A DNA stretch of 64,000 nt from the NCBI GenBank assembly GCA_013399875.1, contig VXAZ01000607.1:620001-684000 (forward strand). Reading direction: 5' to 3'. The translations under genes and the position numbers were made by a program. How positions within the stretch are numbered: the first letter of the stretch is position 1; every line of letters starts with the position of its first letter. Under the pieces are notes generated by a model. It was not told where the DNA came from. It saw only the letters and a list, made by a program, of their open reading frames with translations, and ran no database searches. Shown here piece after piece: positions 25,616 through 37,999 of the stretch. The stretch is from Gymnorhina tibicen. Taxonomy: Eukaryota > Chordata > Aves > Passeriformes > Artamidae.

Positions 25616-25890
25616 AGGCTTGAAGGTTTATGTTAAAATCTGCAGGAAGAGCCTTGGTGCCCGTGAATATTCTGTAGGAGGAGATGGATTAGTGGCTGAG
25701 ACGTATCTGAAGGGATTTGTGAGGAATTATTTATGGTGGTAACAAGTAAGCACTCATTTAGCTTATATTATACATTATCCAAACAAGGCGTTGAGCTCTG
25801 GAAGTTAAGGCAGTAATGCCACTCCAAATTAAATTCATCAGTGCCTTAATTAAGATCTATATTTAGTTGTTAATTACGGGGAGCGGAGCA
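25616..25890. promoter_or_regulatory. AT-rich island, candidate conserved non-coding element
   Basis: Contains GAATATTC near 25665, GAGGAATTATTTATGG near 25720, CATTTAGCTTATATTATAC near 25755, CAAATTAAATTCATC near 25825, CTTAATTAAGATC (a TTAATTAA palindrome) near 25845 and GTTAATTACGG near 25869. Flanks are GC-rich. No coding or repeat signal. A strong candidate by texture. Confidence 0.42.
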
Positions 25891-27839
25891 CAGGGTGAGA
25901 TGCTGCGCGGGGAGTGACGCTGTGAGCGAGGAGCGCGCGGTGGGCGCGTGGTGGGATGGGGTTTGGGAGGGAAAAGTGAACTGGAAACCCCGGGAAGAGG
26001 CGAGCGGACACGGCTCCCCTCTCCTGCCTCCCCTGCACCCACCTCATCAGTGGCTGCAGCCGGCTTTGATCCCAGAAATCAAACCCCCGTCTGATGGGTG
26101 ACTGGATGTTATGTTAATCCGGGTTGATTGAGCTGAGATAATTACACTTCATCCAGGGTTCCTGGGAGTTTTGAATAAATATTGATGCACAGCTGTCCCC
26201 CCACTCAGGTACCTGTGCTGGAGAGCTCTCTGCCTGCTCCGGGCTTGCCTTGGGCCGGTGGATGGGCTGGGAATGGGACCAGTGGTGGGGCAGGGGACAT
26301 CGGTATCCACCAGTGGCCCTCCTGGTACAGGAATCACATCCAAGCTCCCTTTCAAGGTGCTGTGGGCTCATCGTGTCCAGAACAGCACAGCACCTGGCCA
26401 GGGGGCCCTGCCTGCAGGTCCTCCCTGACCTGCAGAACCTTCACCAAGGTGTTTTCCAGGGCCATCCCTGCCCAGGATGCTGCAGGAGAGGCACCAGGAC
26501 CCTGGGTCTACATCCCTGGGATGGGCGAGGGGCAGCTGGAGCCTGTGGCCAGGAGCCATCTGAGCTGCCTCGGGAGCAGGAGGCACGAGAAAACAAGGAA
26601 ATCAAATTATACATTCCTGAGAAGCATTTATAAGCTGTGTGCATTCTTTAATCTTAATTAGAAATCTTAGCAGCTCCTGCCGGCTCTGTAATCAACGCTG
26701 GAGCGCGGCTGACCCTCATCGTGCTCACCTTGAGAGTCTGGCGCAGGTACCGGAGGAGGGAGCTGGGGATGGAGCCTGGGGGTCCGGAGCCGGGATCAGA
26801 GCGGAGCGGCGGGGAATGATGAGCGTGCACCGAGCTCTGATTGAACATCCCGCACCGACAACTCCAGCAGCCGCTGATCAGCGCCTCGCTTGGCTCAGTG
26901 ACATCCCTGATTGCAACACGCGTGGTTTCCCGGTGCCCCGTGAGAGCGCGCAGCTCGCGGGGCAGCACCGGGCACTGACACGGGAGAAAACAGATGCCGG
27001 TGCCACCGGAGAGCCTGGGCTTGTTGGAAAACTGGTGGCTGAATGGGTGTTCCCTGGCAAACGCGCTGTCCTGTCCACATGCCCTCACCACACAGCGTCC
27101 TCCTCCAAGCTGTCAGCGGCGGTGCTCCCCGGCTCCCCATTAGTGTGAGGATAAACAGCTGCTCGTTTGCTCACCGCCGTCCAGCTCGAGCTGAGCAAAC
27201 TTGGAGAGGGCTGGGCAAACAGGGAGCTGCTGGCCGGGTCCGCAGGGTCAGTGCTGCGGGAGAGCTGGGCCAAAAACCCCGCACCCCGGCGGGACCTGGG
27301 CTGTGCAGGACACTGGGCTGTGGGTCCCCCTGCAGCACCACAGAGCCCCCTCTGCACCCTCCAGCTCAGCCCTGCAGGGGCTTCTGCTTCTTCCCATTTG
27401 ATTCTTACACTGGGATGATGCACAGGATGTTTGGGGGGGGCAGGAGGGGCTGGCAGAGCCCCCGGACGGTGCCTGCAGCAGTGGTGGAGAAAGGAACGCG
27501 GTCCCGCCTCCCCCATCTTCCAGGGGGCTCATATGTACCATCATTCTCGCATTTTGGATGTCTTCCAGGGTTTTTTGCTCTGCCAACCCCTTCCCACTGT
27601 GAGCTGCGTGCTTCCCAGCCCAGCCCCTGTGCATATCTATATATATTTATATATTTATGTGTGTGTGCATGCAGCAGGCACATTCCCAGCGAACACAAAC
27701 AAACAGAGCTCTCTGTATTTGTACACAGAGGAGGAAGCGCTTCCCGCCTGCCTGCGCTTCCCCAGCTGGGGCAGGAGCTGGGTGGGAGTGGAGCTGGGGC
27801 AGTCCCGGTCTGCTGGCCACCCCCCGTGGGGACTGGTTT
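25891..27839. other. Intergenic; TA/TG dinucleotide run at 27633-27672
   Basis: No gene recognised. A simple TATATATTTATATATTTATG tract passing into GTGTGTG marks 27633-27672. AT-richer patches lie at 26105-26190 and 26600-26690 (CTTTAATCTTAATTAG near 26646). Confidence 0.35.
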
Positions 27840-27841
27840 TG

Positions 27842-28085
27842 TAGAATCAAAGAATTCCAGACTGGTTTGGGTTGGAAGGGGCCTTAAAGCTCATCCAGTG
27901 CCACCCCTGCCATGGGCAGCGACACCTCCCACTGTCCCAGGGTGCTCCAAGCCCCGTCCAGCCTGGCCTTGGGCACTGCCAGGGATCCAGGGGCAGCCAC
28001 AGCTGCTCTAGGCAGCCTGTGCCGGGGCCTCCCCACTCTCAAAGTAAAGAATTTTTTCCTAATATTTTTTTTCTGGGAGATCCCA
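27842..28085 (-). mobile_element. CR1-type LINE, 5'-truncated 3' end
   Basis: The plus strand begins AGAATCAAAGAATTCCAG and continues with words of the reversed CR1 3' end: TTTGGGTTGGAAGGGGCCTT, AAAGCTCATCCAGTGCC, AAGCCCCGTCCAGCCTGGCC, and TCAAAGTAAAGAATTTTTTC near the far end. The sense strand is minus and the 3' end lies at the low-coordinate side. Better preserved than the copies near 20.6 and 41.2 kb. Confidence 0.92.
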
Positions 28086-28839
28086 CTGGGATGGGCTGCT
28101 CCGATGCCATCATGGCTCTGCTGGGCACTGGCTGCTGCTCCAAATTCTGCCATTTCTTTCAAGCCTGGGAGTAAACAAAGCAGTGCTAATAAATGAGAGG
28201 CACCATCCTGGCACTCCTCGTGTAATTGCAGTTATTTAATAACCTCCTAGTGACTTAAGCAAGGCAGCCAAAAATCCTTCCCTCCGAGGGGACAGCGCTG
28301 GGGCGCCGCATCCTGCATTGCTGCTCGCAACTGCTAATGAGCAATAAAGGCCGAGTTTTAGCAATAATTAAAGCTCCCAAGGGCTCCCACGTCCTCGGTG
28401 CTGACTGCAGCCACCCTGCACAGGGAAGGGAAGCAGTGTCACCCGTGCCACCCGTGCCATCCCTCCTGGGTCACGGCACAAGGTGCTGGCACGTCCGTGG
28501 CTGCCAGAGCGTTGTCCCCGTGACACCTGGCCCTGCCAGAGCCCGGCTCCCCGCCTGGTTTATTTTATCAAGTGCCCTCAGCACAGGCAGGACTCGCAGC
28601 TCTGATCTGCTCCATCGATCGGATCTCTTAGAAACTCACGGACTAATTAAGTGGTGTCCCTCCCTGCCTGCCACGGCCAGAGCGCTGCGGGGAGGGCGAG
28701 CAGGACTCACACGGTGCCACCCTCCCTGGTGTCTGCGGTGCCCTGTGGCATGGGGTGCCACCAGGACCCCCCGGGCACGCCACAGTGTCCCCTCCAAACG
28801 GAGCAGGGGAAGGCGGGATGATTTGTTGACATCTCTGCT

Positions 28840-29140
28840 TCTGGTCACGATAAAAATAAATAAATAAGGGGGGAGAAAAATCCCTGTGAACATGAGTAAT
28901 GGCCCAGGAATGAGCAACCCGAGATAAAACTGAATAATAACATGTCAAAAACTACACGATGTGGGTTTTTATTCCCCAGCGGAGTTTCCTTCCTGCTAAT
29001 CCATCACTGTAGAAGATGCAAGATTACTGCTTTCACAAAAAACTCCGGGAGATAAATGTGAGTAAATTAGGGTTTATTATATTATTTAGGGCAATATAAT
29101 TTCAAAAGTTCCTTTATTAAATTATTTATGCCCCTGGCGG
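28840..29140. promoter_or_regulatory. AT-rich island, candidate conserved non-coding element
   Basis: Starts with a short AAATAAATAAATAAG run. It continues with GAATAATAACATGTC near 28932, CTGCTAATCCATC near 28994, GTAAATTAGGGTTTATTATAT near 29062 and CCTTTATTAAATTATTTATGC near 29111. Flanked by GC-rich sequence. No coding or transposon signal. Confidence 0.4.
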
Positions 29141-29379
29141 TGGCTCAGCTGGGCAGTGGCCCTCCCTGGTGGCATCCCCCCGTGCCGGGTGGCCGCGGTG
29201 GTGGGTAAGGCGGGGACAGCGGCGGTGACAGCCATCGTGTCCCGTCAGCAGGAATGCCGGCCTGGGAGGATCCATGGAGCACCGCCCCGCCTGGCTCCCG
29301 CTCTGCAGCCCCCGAGGGGTGACATCCCCGGGACACCAGCAAGGGGCAGCAGCCCCCGGGCCCCCCCGTCACCGCTGAA

Positions 29380-30180
29380 CGCGCCACACGCGGACGTGCC
29401 CTCGTCCCGCTCCCGCTGGCGCTTAAACAAGGAGTCAGGCGCTTTTCTGGAAATTGCAGCAAAATTACAGCCCCATCCATAATGAAAGGCTTGTCCTCCG
29501 GAGGGGAGGCTGGCAGGAGCCAGCCGTCCTGCTGCAAGACGAATGCAGCCTGTGTTTAAATCCGGCGGCGGAGGCTCTCGCCCGTGCGCGGCCTCGCCAT
29601 CAGCGCGCGGAGAGGTCAGGGCAGGGAACGGACGGAGCCCCCGGGACAGGACAGGTGAGGCAGGTGGGGACAGGCGAGCTTTGTCACGGCGGGGAGCGGA
29701 GGCTGCGGGCAGGAATTTAACGGAGCAGCCCCGCTCCTCTTTGCCGGGACAGCTGTTCCCCCAGGCAAGCGGCGTCGCGCGAGGCAGCAGGGCTCCCTCT
29801 GGCCCCGGGCATCCGTCACCCACGGCTCCCGGCTGGCTCCCGGAGCCAGGCGCTGGCAGAGGGAGCGGGAACAGCTCAGCCAGGAGCAGCGAGCGGATCT
29901 GCCGGGGAGGGATGGAGGGAGAAACCCTGCAGCGGCGAGGACACGGAGCCCACCGTGCCGGCGGCCCCCCGAGAGGCCGCTGTGCTTGCACGGCCACTCC
30001 CGGCGGGGCAGCACCGCGATGGCCTCGAGCACCCAGCACCGGCCCCGCGGCCACGCCCGCTCCCAGTCCCTGCCGGCACCGGCACCGGAGCCGAGTTCCC
30101 GGCCCCGCCGGGCCCGCCGTGGGCTCTTGAGCGCCGGGAGCTGCCGTGGCATCCCTGCTCGTTAGCTCCCGGCCCCGCCA
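29380..30180. promoter_or_regulatory. CpG-rich patch, possible CpG island/unannotated promoter
   Basis: About 0.8 kb dense in CpG (GCGCGG, CCGGCG, CGGCGG words), clearly different from the AT islands around it. A good donor-like CAG|GTGAGG sits at 29652-29660. No TATA box and no protein similarity. The long minus-strand frame across it (29245-30054) looks like a GC artefact. Could be a CpG island of an unannotated non-coding transcript or simply GC-rich microchromosome sequence. Confidence 0.3.
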
Positions 30181-30219
30181 GCCGGCTAACGAGGCCGGAG
30201 CTGACAGAGGAGGATTACC

Positions 30220-30870
30220 CGCTCCCAGGAAGCCGGCGTGATTGTGTTTACTCCAGAACCTGGGCCGATTTACTTGTCGGTGCGCATCATTAATCTTCTT
30301 CTACAATCCCTTCCCCATCTGCTCCCACTTTTTAATGAACTGCCACTTGCCACACTCAATAAAATCAACGCTTTCCCGGGATCGCAGCAAGAGGGGAAGC
30401 AAGAGGCAAGGCAGGGAGGGAGAGATGGAGATAAAGAGATGCACTTTGCTTTGGGAAGGTGTTTTCTCATCTACATGGGCAAACAGAGCGCAGCAGCTCT
30501 CCCTGAGACACTTTTGGCTGCCTTGCCCCGAGCCAGTCACAAATAACCACATCAGACTTCGCCGAACGCGAGCCGTACAATGCCGAGTGTCAGCCCAAGT
30601 TTGATCCCAGCTCTGCTGTTCTACACAATTATTTTCAGCGCATCAATACTGCAGGCGGCACCGAGATTGTAGTTTTCCAGCTTGCTGGCAGCTCTGGGGA
30701 TTCATCCGATATCAGGCTATTACCTTCTGATTACTTTCCTTGGCAGCCAACCCGTTTGGAGCTGGCAAATAAACAATAGGGAAGAGTGTGATGGGGAGCT
30801 TAGCTTTCAAATTACACTTTTCAATCATTTGTCACACCAAAGGTATAATGAGTGTTTCATACAAAACTCA
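30220..30870. promoter_or_regulatory. AT-richer islands (30230-30370, 30540-30870), candidate conserved non-coding elements
   Basis: The first carries CATCATTAATC near 30287 and CACTCAATAAAATC near 30353. The second carries CACAATTATTTTC near 30625, GCATCAATACTG near 30640, CTGATTACTTTCC near 30728, CAAATAAACAATAGG near 30765, CAAATTACAC near 30809 and AGGTATAATGAG near 30841. The unique, non-repetitive text suggests constraint. No coding frame fits. Confidence 0.4.
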
Positions 30871-33800
30871 AAAGGCTGCGGGGCTGGTGGGGGGGCTTCG
30901 CTTAATGTGGAGGCCGCCAGGTTTGGGTGGAGCTCAGAAACTTCATTTCCATTTCTCGGGATTTTTGTTTGTGGACGCGGCCAGCCCAGCTGGGCAGGAC
31001 CTGCTGGAAAAGCTCTGTGCTGGCGGAAAGAGCCGGAAAGCCCGGGGAAGGGGAAGGGCAGGACAGATGCCACCCCAACAAACCTGCAGGGACCTTCCTG
31101 TCCCTGGAGACGGCGAGGATCGCTGCACCTGCACTGATCCCTAAGTGTTTGTTCCTTAGCATTACTCGGGATCAGAGAATCTCATGTTAATGTGGATCTA
31201 ACGTAGAAATCCATACGAGCCACTGATACTAATTAAATGCCATCATTCTATTGATATCCTCGGTGTTTATTGCTCGCTGCAATTAGCGCCGAGCCCTCAC
31301 TGCCGGGGCACTGCCCCTCGCACGGATCATCCCCTGCCCCTTCCCGGCACCACCTCCCGCCCTGCACGAAGTTTCCTGCGGCAGACTCGGAGAAGAAGCT
31401 GCTTTGGGAGTCAGGAAGCTGCTGCCTCACCCTCAGCATCCTCCCCCGAGCTGTTTCAGCCCTGTCTCCTCCTCAGGCTCGCAGTCCTACTGCCCACAAG
31501 ACAGACGAGAGCAAGGAATAGAAATCGCTCCTTAAAGTTCACAACCCGTCACTCTGGCTTTCAGAAATACAAGCAAAAATGGCAAAGCAGTAGGGGGAAA
31601 ATCCATTTCTTTCGAGATGATCTTTCCCTGGAACATGTCCTGTTGATCTGCAGTCAGGGAAAGGCGAGTGTGTTTGTCTGAGATAGGGGAATCAGATCTG
31701 TCTGAACTCTCCTCTGCTCCAAACTCCCCCCTTCAAAAGAGCTTGTATAAAAAGAAAAGCCTTGAGAGAGCAATCTCTCCTGTTCCAAGACCTTTCCTTT
31801 GGGAACGTGCCCCCAGAGGGAGGACATGCCCTCCTGCCCCTCTCCTGTGCCAGTGGAAACAGCGGGATGCATCCGGCAACACCCCCGGCGGTGCGGGCAG
31901 GACCAGGCTCTCCCCGGCTGGTTTTGGGCTGGATGCTGTGACCCCAAAGGCACTGGGGGTGTTCAGGGCAGGATGCTGTGACCGCAAAAGCACGGGGGTC
32001 ACACCAGGGACCGCAGTGACCTGTTGCATCCCGCCGTGCGGCTGAGCTGAGCACCTGGCAGGAGGCAGAAAGAGCCTTTATTCTTACAGGGATAAAAGGA
32101 CTTTGCAGGGACATCTCGGGCTGCCGCGGCTCCTGAGGTACCAGCACAGCAGCGCGGGACAGAGACAGCCCATAGGGCCGGCGCTCACGGCATCCTCATC
32201 ACCGCAGCGTCACCAGCGCGGGGGACGCGGCCCGTCCCGACCTGGTGGGAGCCAGGCTGCCATCGAGGGGGGACACTGCGACCGGGGACATCGCGGAGCC
32301 CCGCGGGTCTTGTCAGAGCCCCTCGCTAATTGCAGCGGCGTGGGGCGAGCGGCTGCGCGGGGTTGCGGGTCCTGCGCCGGTGCAGCAGTGCCACCTCCCG
32401 TCCACGCCGCGGGGACAGCCCGGGGCTCGCCCAGCCGCGCAGCGCCTCTGCGAGTGTCCCCCCAGGGCTCTGCGTCCCTGCGCCGCTGCCGGGGTCCGCT
32501 GTGCCCGGGACATCCCCTCCAGCACGGGGGCGGCCGGCACCCGGCACCTGCGGGGTTTGGTGGCCCGCGCTGCCGCCCGCGGAAGGGGGACACTGCGACG
32601 CGGCTCCCCACCAGCAGGAGAAACTGGAGAAAAACAAACACTTCGTCGAAAAGAAAGGGAAAAACCAGCAGCATGACCTATAAACATCTGCTCCTGTTCC
32701 CTCCAGTTATTGCAGAGAGAGAAGCCAGAGATATTTCAGGCTGCTCGTACATCTGGGAAGGGGTTTGGGGTTTGCTTGCTTCCCCCACCCCCAGTCACTC
32801 TCCAGGCTGTAAGAAGCGAAAAGCCCCGCAGAAAGGATTAGAGTTAAACCTCCCTGTCATTATCTCGAGGCAGTGTCCCTAAATGCTCGCCCTGACGGGG
32901 TGTGCCGTGGGGAGACCTGCTGCGGGGGAGTCTGGAAGGACTCCAAGCCCCTTTCTAGCCCTGGGGAGTCCCACTGTGACGAGGGGACAGGCAGAGAGGC
33001 ACCGCAGGGCTCCTGTCCGGGGGCTGAACCTGCTCCTGTCCCCACAGCTGCGACCGCAGCCAGCAATAAAGAAATAAATGCTGTTATGTTCATGTTTGCT
33101 CTCCTGCTGCCCGGATTCCCACCAGGATGAGCAGCCCTCCGAAGGCAGCCCCCGCGGGAACCCGCCCCGCCTCGGGGGAGCAGCCCGGGGTCTCCCCGAG
33201 GGCCGCCAGCTCAGCCAGGATGCCCTGGACTGGTCCTGGATACTCAGCCCCGAGTTCCGGGGCAATTTCTCTGGAGACAAGGTGCTGCAAAGTCCTGCCT
33301 TCCCTTCAGCCAGGTGCAAGCGGCGCTCTCCAAGGGAGGATGCAGTGCTCGGATGCAGAAAGGTGCGGGAGAACTGGGAAAGGCAGTGAGGAACAAAACC
33401 CAACTGGTGAACAGCATCGGGAAATCCCGCTGGGAGCTCAGGAGAGGAGCGGGAAGCGGTTGGTGTAACCTTGGAGACGGAGACAAGGAGCCCGAAGCGG
33501 AGGGAGCGCAGCGGCGGGGCGGGCGGCGGCTGAGCACCGGGAGGGGAACATCGCAGAGGGGCTCGGCACGGAGGGCTGGGAGCCCCTTCCCAGAGCTGGA
33601 CGGAGGGCCCGGGAATGGAGCCCGTGGAGGGCCTGGAGGGCACAAAGCGGTTCTGCAGAGAGCCCGTGTCAGGGACGGGGAGCAGGAGGGTGAGGCAGGT
33701 GAGACGGCGGGAGAGAAAAGCGAGGGGGGAGGATAAAGGGAGAGAGGCGGGGAGGAGGTGATGGTGCGGGAGCAAGGGAAAAGATCTGATAGGAAACAGG

Positions 33801-34169
33801 GAAGAGCACGGATAAAAGCCGTACCCAGGCTGCTCCGGCCGCCACACAACAGCCGGAACTGTCCATCTTGGGAAGCGGTGCCCGTCTGGATAAATCCTAT
33901 CCATCCTCCAGAGGAAGCAATGGCTGAAGTTCCCTTGGAACTTGGGCCGGCTTCTGCTTCTCTTATTTTCCATCCACCCCATCCCACTCCCTCTTTGCTC
34001 TTTCCCTGTGGCACAAAGCTCTTTGCTCAAACCTCCAGATTCCCTCCTGCCTCGGCACGAACTGGGCACAGCCACGTGTCCTTTGCTCTTCCCTGGAGGG
34101 AGCAGAAGCCCAGGGAGCCCAGCCACTTCCCACCAGCCGGGCAAGGGACACCTCGGGTAACGCGGGGCA
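30871..34169. other. Intergenic; CpG-rich patch at 32130-32640
   Basis: No recognisable gene. The patch at 32130-32640 is CpG-dense. AT-richer bits lie at 31140-31280 (ACTAATTAAATGCC near 31229) and 33055-33080. The very long minus-strand frame 32879-34183 has no domain and reads as low-complexity proline/serine/arginine text, so it is not called. Confidence 0.35.
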
Positions 34170-34900
34170 TCAAACAGCTGCAATTAGCTCTGATCTTAAT
34201 TACACACAATACTGATGAGCTCATCAATTTAATCTAATTAGTCTGCAGAGCTCAATTGCCTGTCCCTTTTTCTTAAATAATGCTCTATATAAGCTTATTA
34301 TCCCTTTGGATACAACCTGTTCACTCCCACGATCCACCAGCCAGGCACGGCCGGCCCTGCCACGCGCTCCTGTGGCACCTGTCACTGCCACCTCTGCATC
34401 CCTCTGGCCCCCGAGGAGGGGAAGGTGCTCTCCCAAGGGGCTGCATCCGCACACCATCCAGGCTCTGGAAATCCCACCAGCTCCGGACAGTGGTTGTCAC
34501 ACCCGGGGATCCCAGCGAGCCCCCGGTGCCTCAGCCTCACCCCCAGAGGTGCCCTGGCCCTGTCCCCGAGCAGGGATCAATGAAATCCCCTAAAAGCTCA
34601 TAACTCGGAGGTAATTATAAGAAGCACCAATTACCCAGCGATGCAGGTTTCATGAATTCAATTAATTTGCATAGTGATCGATTGAGGCAGGGCCCCCGGG
34701 GCCCCGGGGAAGGGAGGACATTGTTCTGCACACCATTGATTCCACAATGTAAAACCAAAGCGCTCTCCCCTCATTCAGAGCTGCTCATTCAGCCATATTA
34801 ACTTTCAGATCATTTATTTTTGTATGTCTTTCAACTCTGTTTGTTGCTATCACACAAATGCAGAGTATTACATCGTAGAGAATAATTGAATCAATACAGT
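34170..34900. promoter_or_regulatory. AT-rich islands (34170-34310, 34590-34900) with POU octamer
   Basis: The first has CTTAATTACACAC near 34195 and ATTTAATCTAATTAG near 34226. The second has GGTAATTATAAG near 34610, CAATTACC near 34628, CAATTAATTTGCATAG with a perfect octamer ATTTGCAT at 34665-34672, CATATTAACTTTC near 34793 and AATAATTGAATC near 34880. No coding or transposon signal. Among the stronger enhancer candidates. Confidence 0.42.
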
Positions 34901-37499
34901 CATGGTGCTCTGGGTCTCCCAGGCCCGCAGGAGCGCGGGAGCTGGCAGGAGCCCGTGCGCAGCCGGGGAGGGCTTGTTTTAACCTTTCCAGTTATTAAAA
35001 CGCCCGTCTGGCTCTGGATTAACTTTCTGCACCGCGTGGTTGTTATTGTTTCGCCGGGATCGGAGCGGGAGATGCCGGCGCCGGGAGGAATCGGCAGAGA
35101 GGCTGCTCCCGCTCCCCGAGCATCCCGAGGCTCCATGTCGGGGTGCAGACCCAGCCAAGCCCTCCTTCCCCTCGCCGTCCTTCTCCATTGCAGGCGGCCA
35201 CACGCAAATAAGGGCCTGGGAGAGAGGAAGAAGCCCCTTGAAATGAAAAGCCACCGCATAAAGGAAGAATCCTTCAGATTGAAATGGCTCTGAAAAGAGA
35301 CGGGTTTTAATTCTGCCTCCCCTCCCACTGGGATATTAGACAGCTAAATAGCAGCGCGCCTGTTTCCTTCAGATAACCGGCTCCCAAAGAGCACCGTAAT
35401 TGTCCCCGGCCCCTCTCCGGTGCCGCGCGGAGCAGGTCATTTACCGCCCGGCACACGCAGCTAAACACAAATCCATTTTCCAAGGGAAATTTCTATTCTT
35501 ATCTGGGCTCTGCAAGAGGGTCGCACGCGGCCCCTGTTAATTGAAGCTTTGATGTTTGTTGGAGGAGGCCTCTGATCAGCTCCGCCAAGGGCTGAGCCGC
35601 CACCACGCGCCTGCGCCCGCCGCGCCAGGCGCTGCCGGGACGGCCACACCGGGAAGGGAATCCTGATAAAGAAGGAGGCAGCACATCCACTCCGCCTCGG
35701 TGATGAAGCCGAGATGCCCCAGGGCCACCTGCCCCCAGCCCCAGGCTGGTGGCCCAGGCACACCCGAGCGTCCGCCCAGGGCGCTTCCCATGATCCGGTG
35801 TCTTCTGAGTGCTTTGGCTCGTTTGCTGCAATATCCTCCAGCAAATCAAGCATCCCCTTCTTGGGATGTTTTCAATCTGTTTTATGTTGATTTTAATTAA
35901 AGAATTTGAAACTGAACAAACAGTTCGTAGCAGGTGGCCATACGAGTGTGAAATAAGCAAACTGTTCTCTCTGCCACAAACCCCACCAGTAAATTCCTTC
36001 AAATTAATCCCAGCCTCTGAGAGGCTGCCGGCTCTGTCTGAAGCAAGCCGGGCTCTGCCGTTATCCAAATATTTGCCTTCATCCCAGTGCCAGGAGCTGG
36101 GGAGCAGGGATGGACAGGAACCACGTCCTCGGCAGGTTCCTTCACTCCCTGAGGGCAGGAGGGTGGACTTCCCACTGGGAAAATACTGCATCACGGATTT
36201 GGGAGCGGCCCCTGGAGCCTGGCTGCACTCTAACGCCAGCATGAGCCCTAGCCAACACGAACCCATCCTAATCCTCCTGCTCCTCCAGGGCAGCACATTC
36301 TGCCCAAGCATCCCTGCTCTGCTCCAGGACCATCCTCGGCAGCCAGGAGCTCCTGCCGTGACCTTGACGGAACAGAGGGAAGGGCCCCTGCCCAGGTAAC
36401 AGCCTCTGCATATTGACGGCCCCAGGGAAGGCAGAGGCGAAGCACAGATGCCCACAAGCTTTTCTTCTTGCAAGGCTGTGCCGGAGATAGCGAGGGGAGA
36501 GAAAAAGCGAGGGAGAAGAAACGCGCACACACACGCTCCCCTTCATCTTGCACTCCTGCCCTCGCTCAGAAACCTTATCAGCATCTGTAAGAGATCACGT
36601 TTTGCTCTCTGGAAATGCCAGCGGAGAGGAGCTGCCAGCTCTGTTGATGTCCTGGGTTCCATTTCCTGCCGCTGGCCCAGAGGTACCCAGGGTGCAGGGG
36701 CACCTTGTCTCTCAAACCATTTGTGTCTCCCTCCTGCTTCCCACCTCACCCACTCTTCCCACTGCTCCAAGCACAGCCAGGGAATGAACAGATTCCCTGT
36801 CACTCGCTGTTCCCCACCCCAGCTTTTGGTCCCAACACCATTTTGGGGAGGGAAGCAGTTCTCACCTCACCCCAGCCAAGGAGTCACCGGGCAGGAGGCC
36901 ACCAGCTCCCCGCTCCTTTCCTGGGTCATGCATCAATCCCTTTTCCCCCTGCAACGCTCAGAGCATGTTTAACATCCCACCTTTCCTGTCTGCCCTCCAC
37001 AGTGACCCAGAGCTGGGACTCGGGAGCCGCGCTCCCGGGAGCCCGTGTGCGCCCACGCCAGCCGAGCTACCCCGATAATTACAAGATGTTCCACTTCCCT
37101 GGGATTACCGACAGTTTTCCTTCCCTTCCCCTCAATAAATATGGATGCACAGCTGCTGCTAAACAGAACCAACAGCAATAAAGAGGGGCAGCCTGCAAGG
37201 CGCCGCTCCCTCCCTCCGTGTGCTCCCAGCGCTGCCGCTGTCCCGGATTCGGGCGTGTTGGAGGCGAGGGGGTGGATCGGGATTTTTCTTCCCAAACGCC
37301 AGGCTCAGGTGTCTGGGAAGACAAAAGAATGCTAACAAACACCTGGGGAAAAAGATGGGATTTAATAGAAAAGGAGGCAGCACAGCTTCTCCCGCAGCCT
37401 CACCCCAGAGCCTGGAAGGAAGCGTCGAGATTAAAGAGTTGAACACTTCCCGTGAAGGCACCACGGGAATGCCACATCCCAGTGCTTCCTCCCGGCCTT
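34901..37499. other. Intergenic; AT-richer patches near 35320, 35830 and 37080
   Basis: No gene recognised. AT-richer patches lie at 35250-35560, at 35820-36010 (TTTTAATTAAAG near 35891) and at 37065-37180 (CGATAATTAC near 37073, CAATAAATATGG near 37132). The 343-aa minus-strand frame at 35499-36530 shows no domain and is treated as chance. Confidence 0.35.
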
Positions 37500-37710
37500 T
37501 AAAGGAAAGGATATGCTCTGCTCCATTTATTAATCTCCTAATCACTAAATTAATTTCCATCTCAGTTACAGCACGCTCGGAGTCTATTAGTAAATCCTGG
37601 CCTGGCTGCTTGGCAACTTTTGTTGTAAGATTCCTATTAGATCATGTTTCAAACCGGCGGAGATGGAGCAGTTATTATCTTAATAAGTCCAACATTAAAG
37701 GCACTGCAGT
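37500..37710. promoter_or_regulatory. AT-rich island, candidate conserved non-coding element
   Basis: Contains CATTTATTAATCTCCTAATC near 37524, CTAAATTAATTTCC near 37545, CTATTAGTAAATCC near 37584, CCTATTAGATC near 37632 and GTTATTATCTTAATAAG near 37671. Flanks are GC-rich. No coding or repeat signal. Confidence 0.42.
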
Positions 37711-37999
37711 GGGGATGGGAGCACTCCTGCTGCTCGCAGCCCTGCATCCAGGCACGCACAGCACACCTGGATGGATCCCACTCCTCCCACCTGTGGAGAG
37801 CCCACCCCGCACCCCGAGCACCCTGGGGCCGGCTCCGTGCCCTGTCGTCCCGCTGCGGACCAGAGCTCGTCTCCTGCTGGGCTTCATTCCAGAGTCTGAG
37901 GCTGTCGTTCCGTGGAGGAACAACCAGAAATGTTTGCTCACTCATCCGTGAACTGATTTTTGCCCAATCCGTGGCACAGCCCCTGTAGGGGCAGAAGGG

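Noticed and set aside
29245..30054. 269-aa minus-strand open frame over a CpG-rich block
   Set aside because: Alanine/proline/arginine/glycine-rich translation typical of CpG-rich DNA. No similarity or start context.
32879..34183. 434-aa minus-strand open frame
   Set aside because: Low-complexity Pro/Ser/Arg text in GC-rich sequence, without domain, splice context or promoter. Other overlapping frames are equally open.
35499..36530. 343-aa minus-strand open frame
   Set aside because: No recognisable domain, interrupted composition and overlap with AT-richer non-coding patches. Length is explained by GC content.
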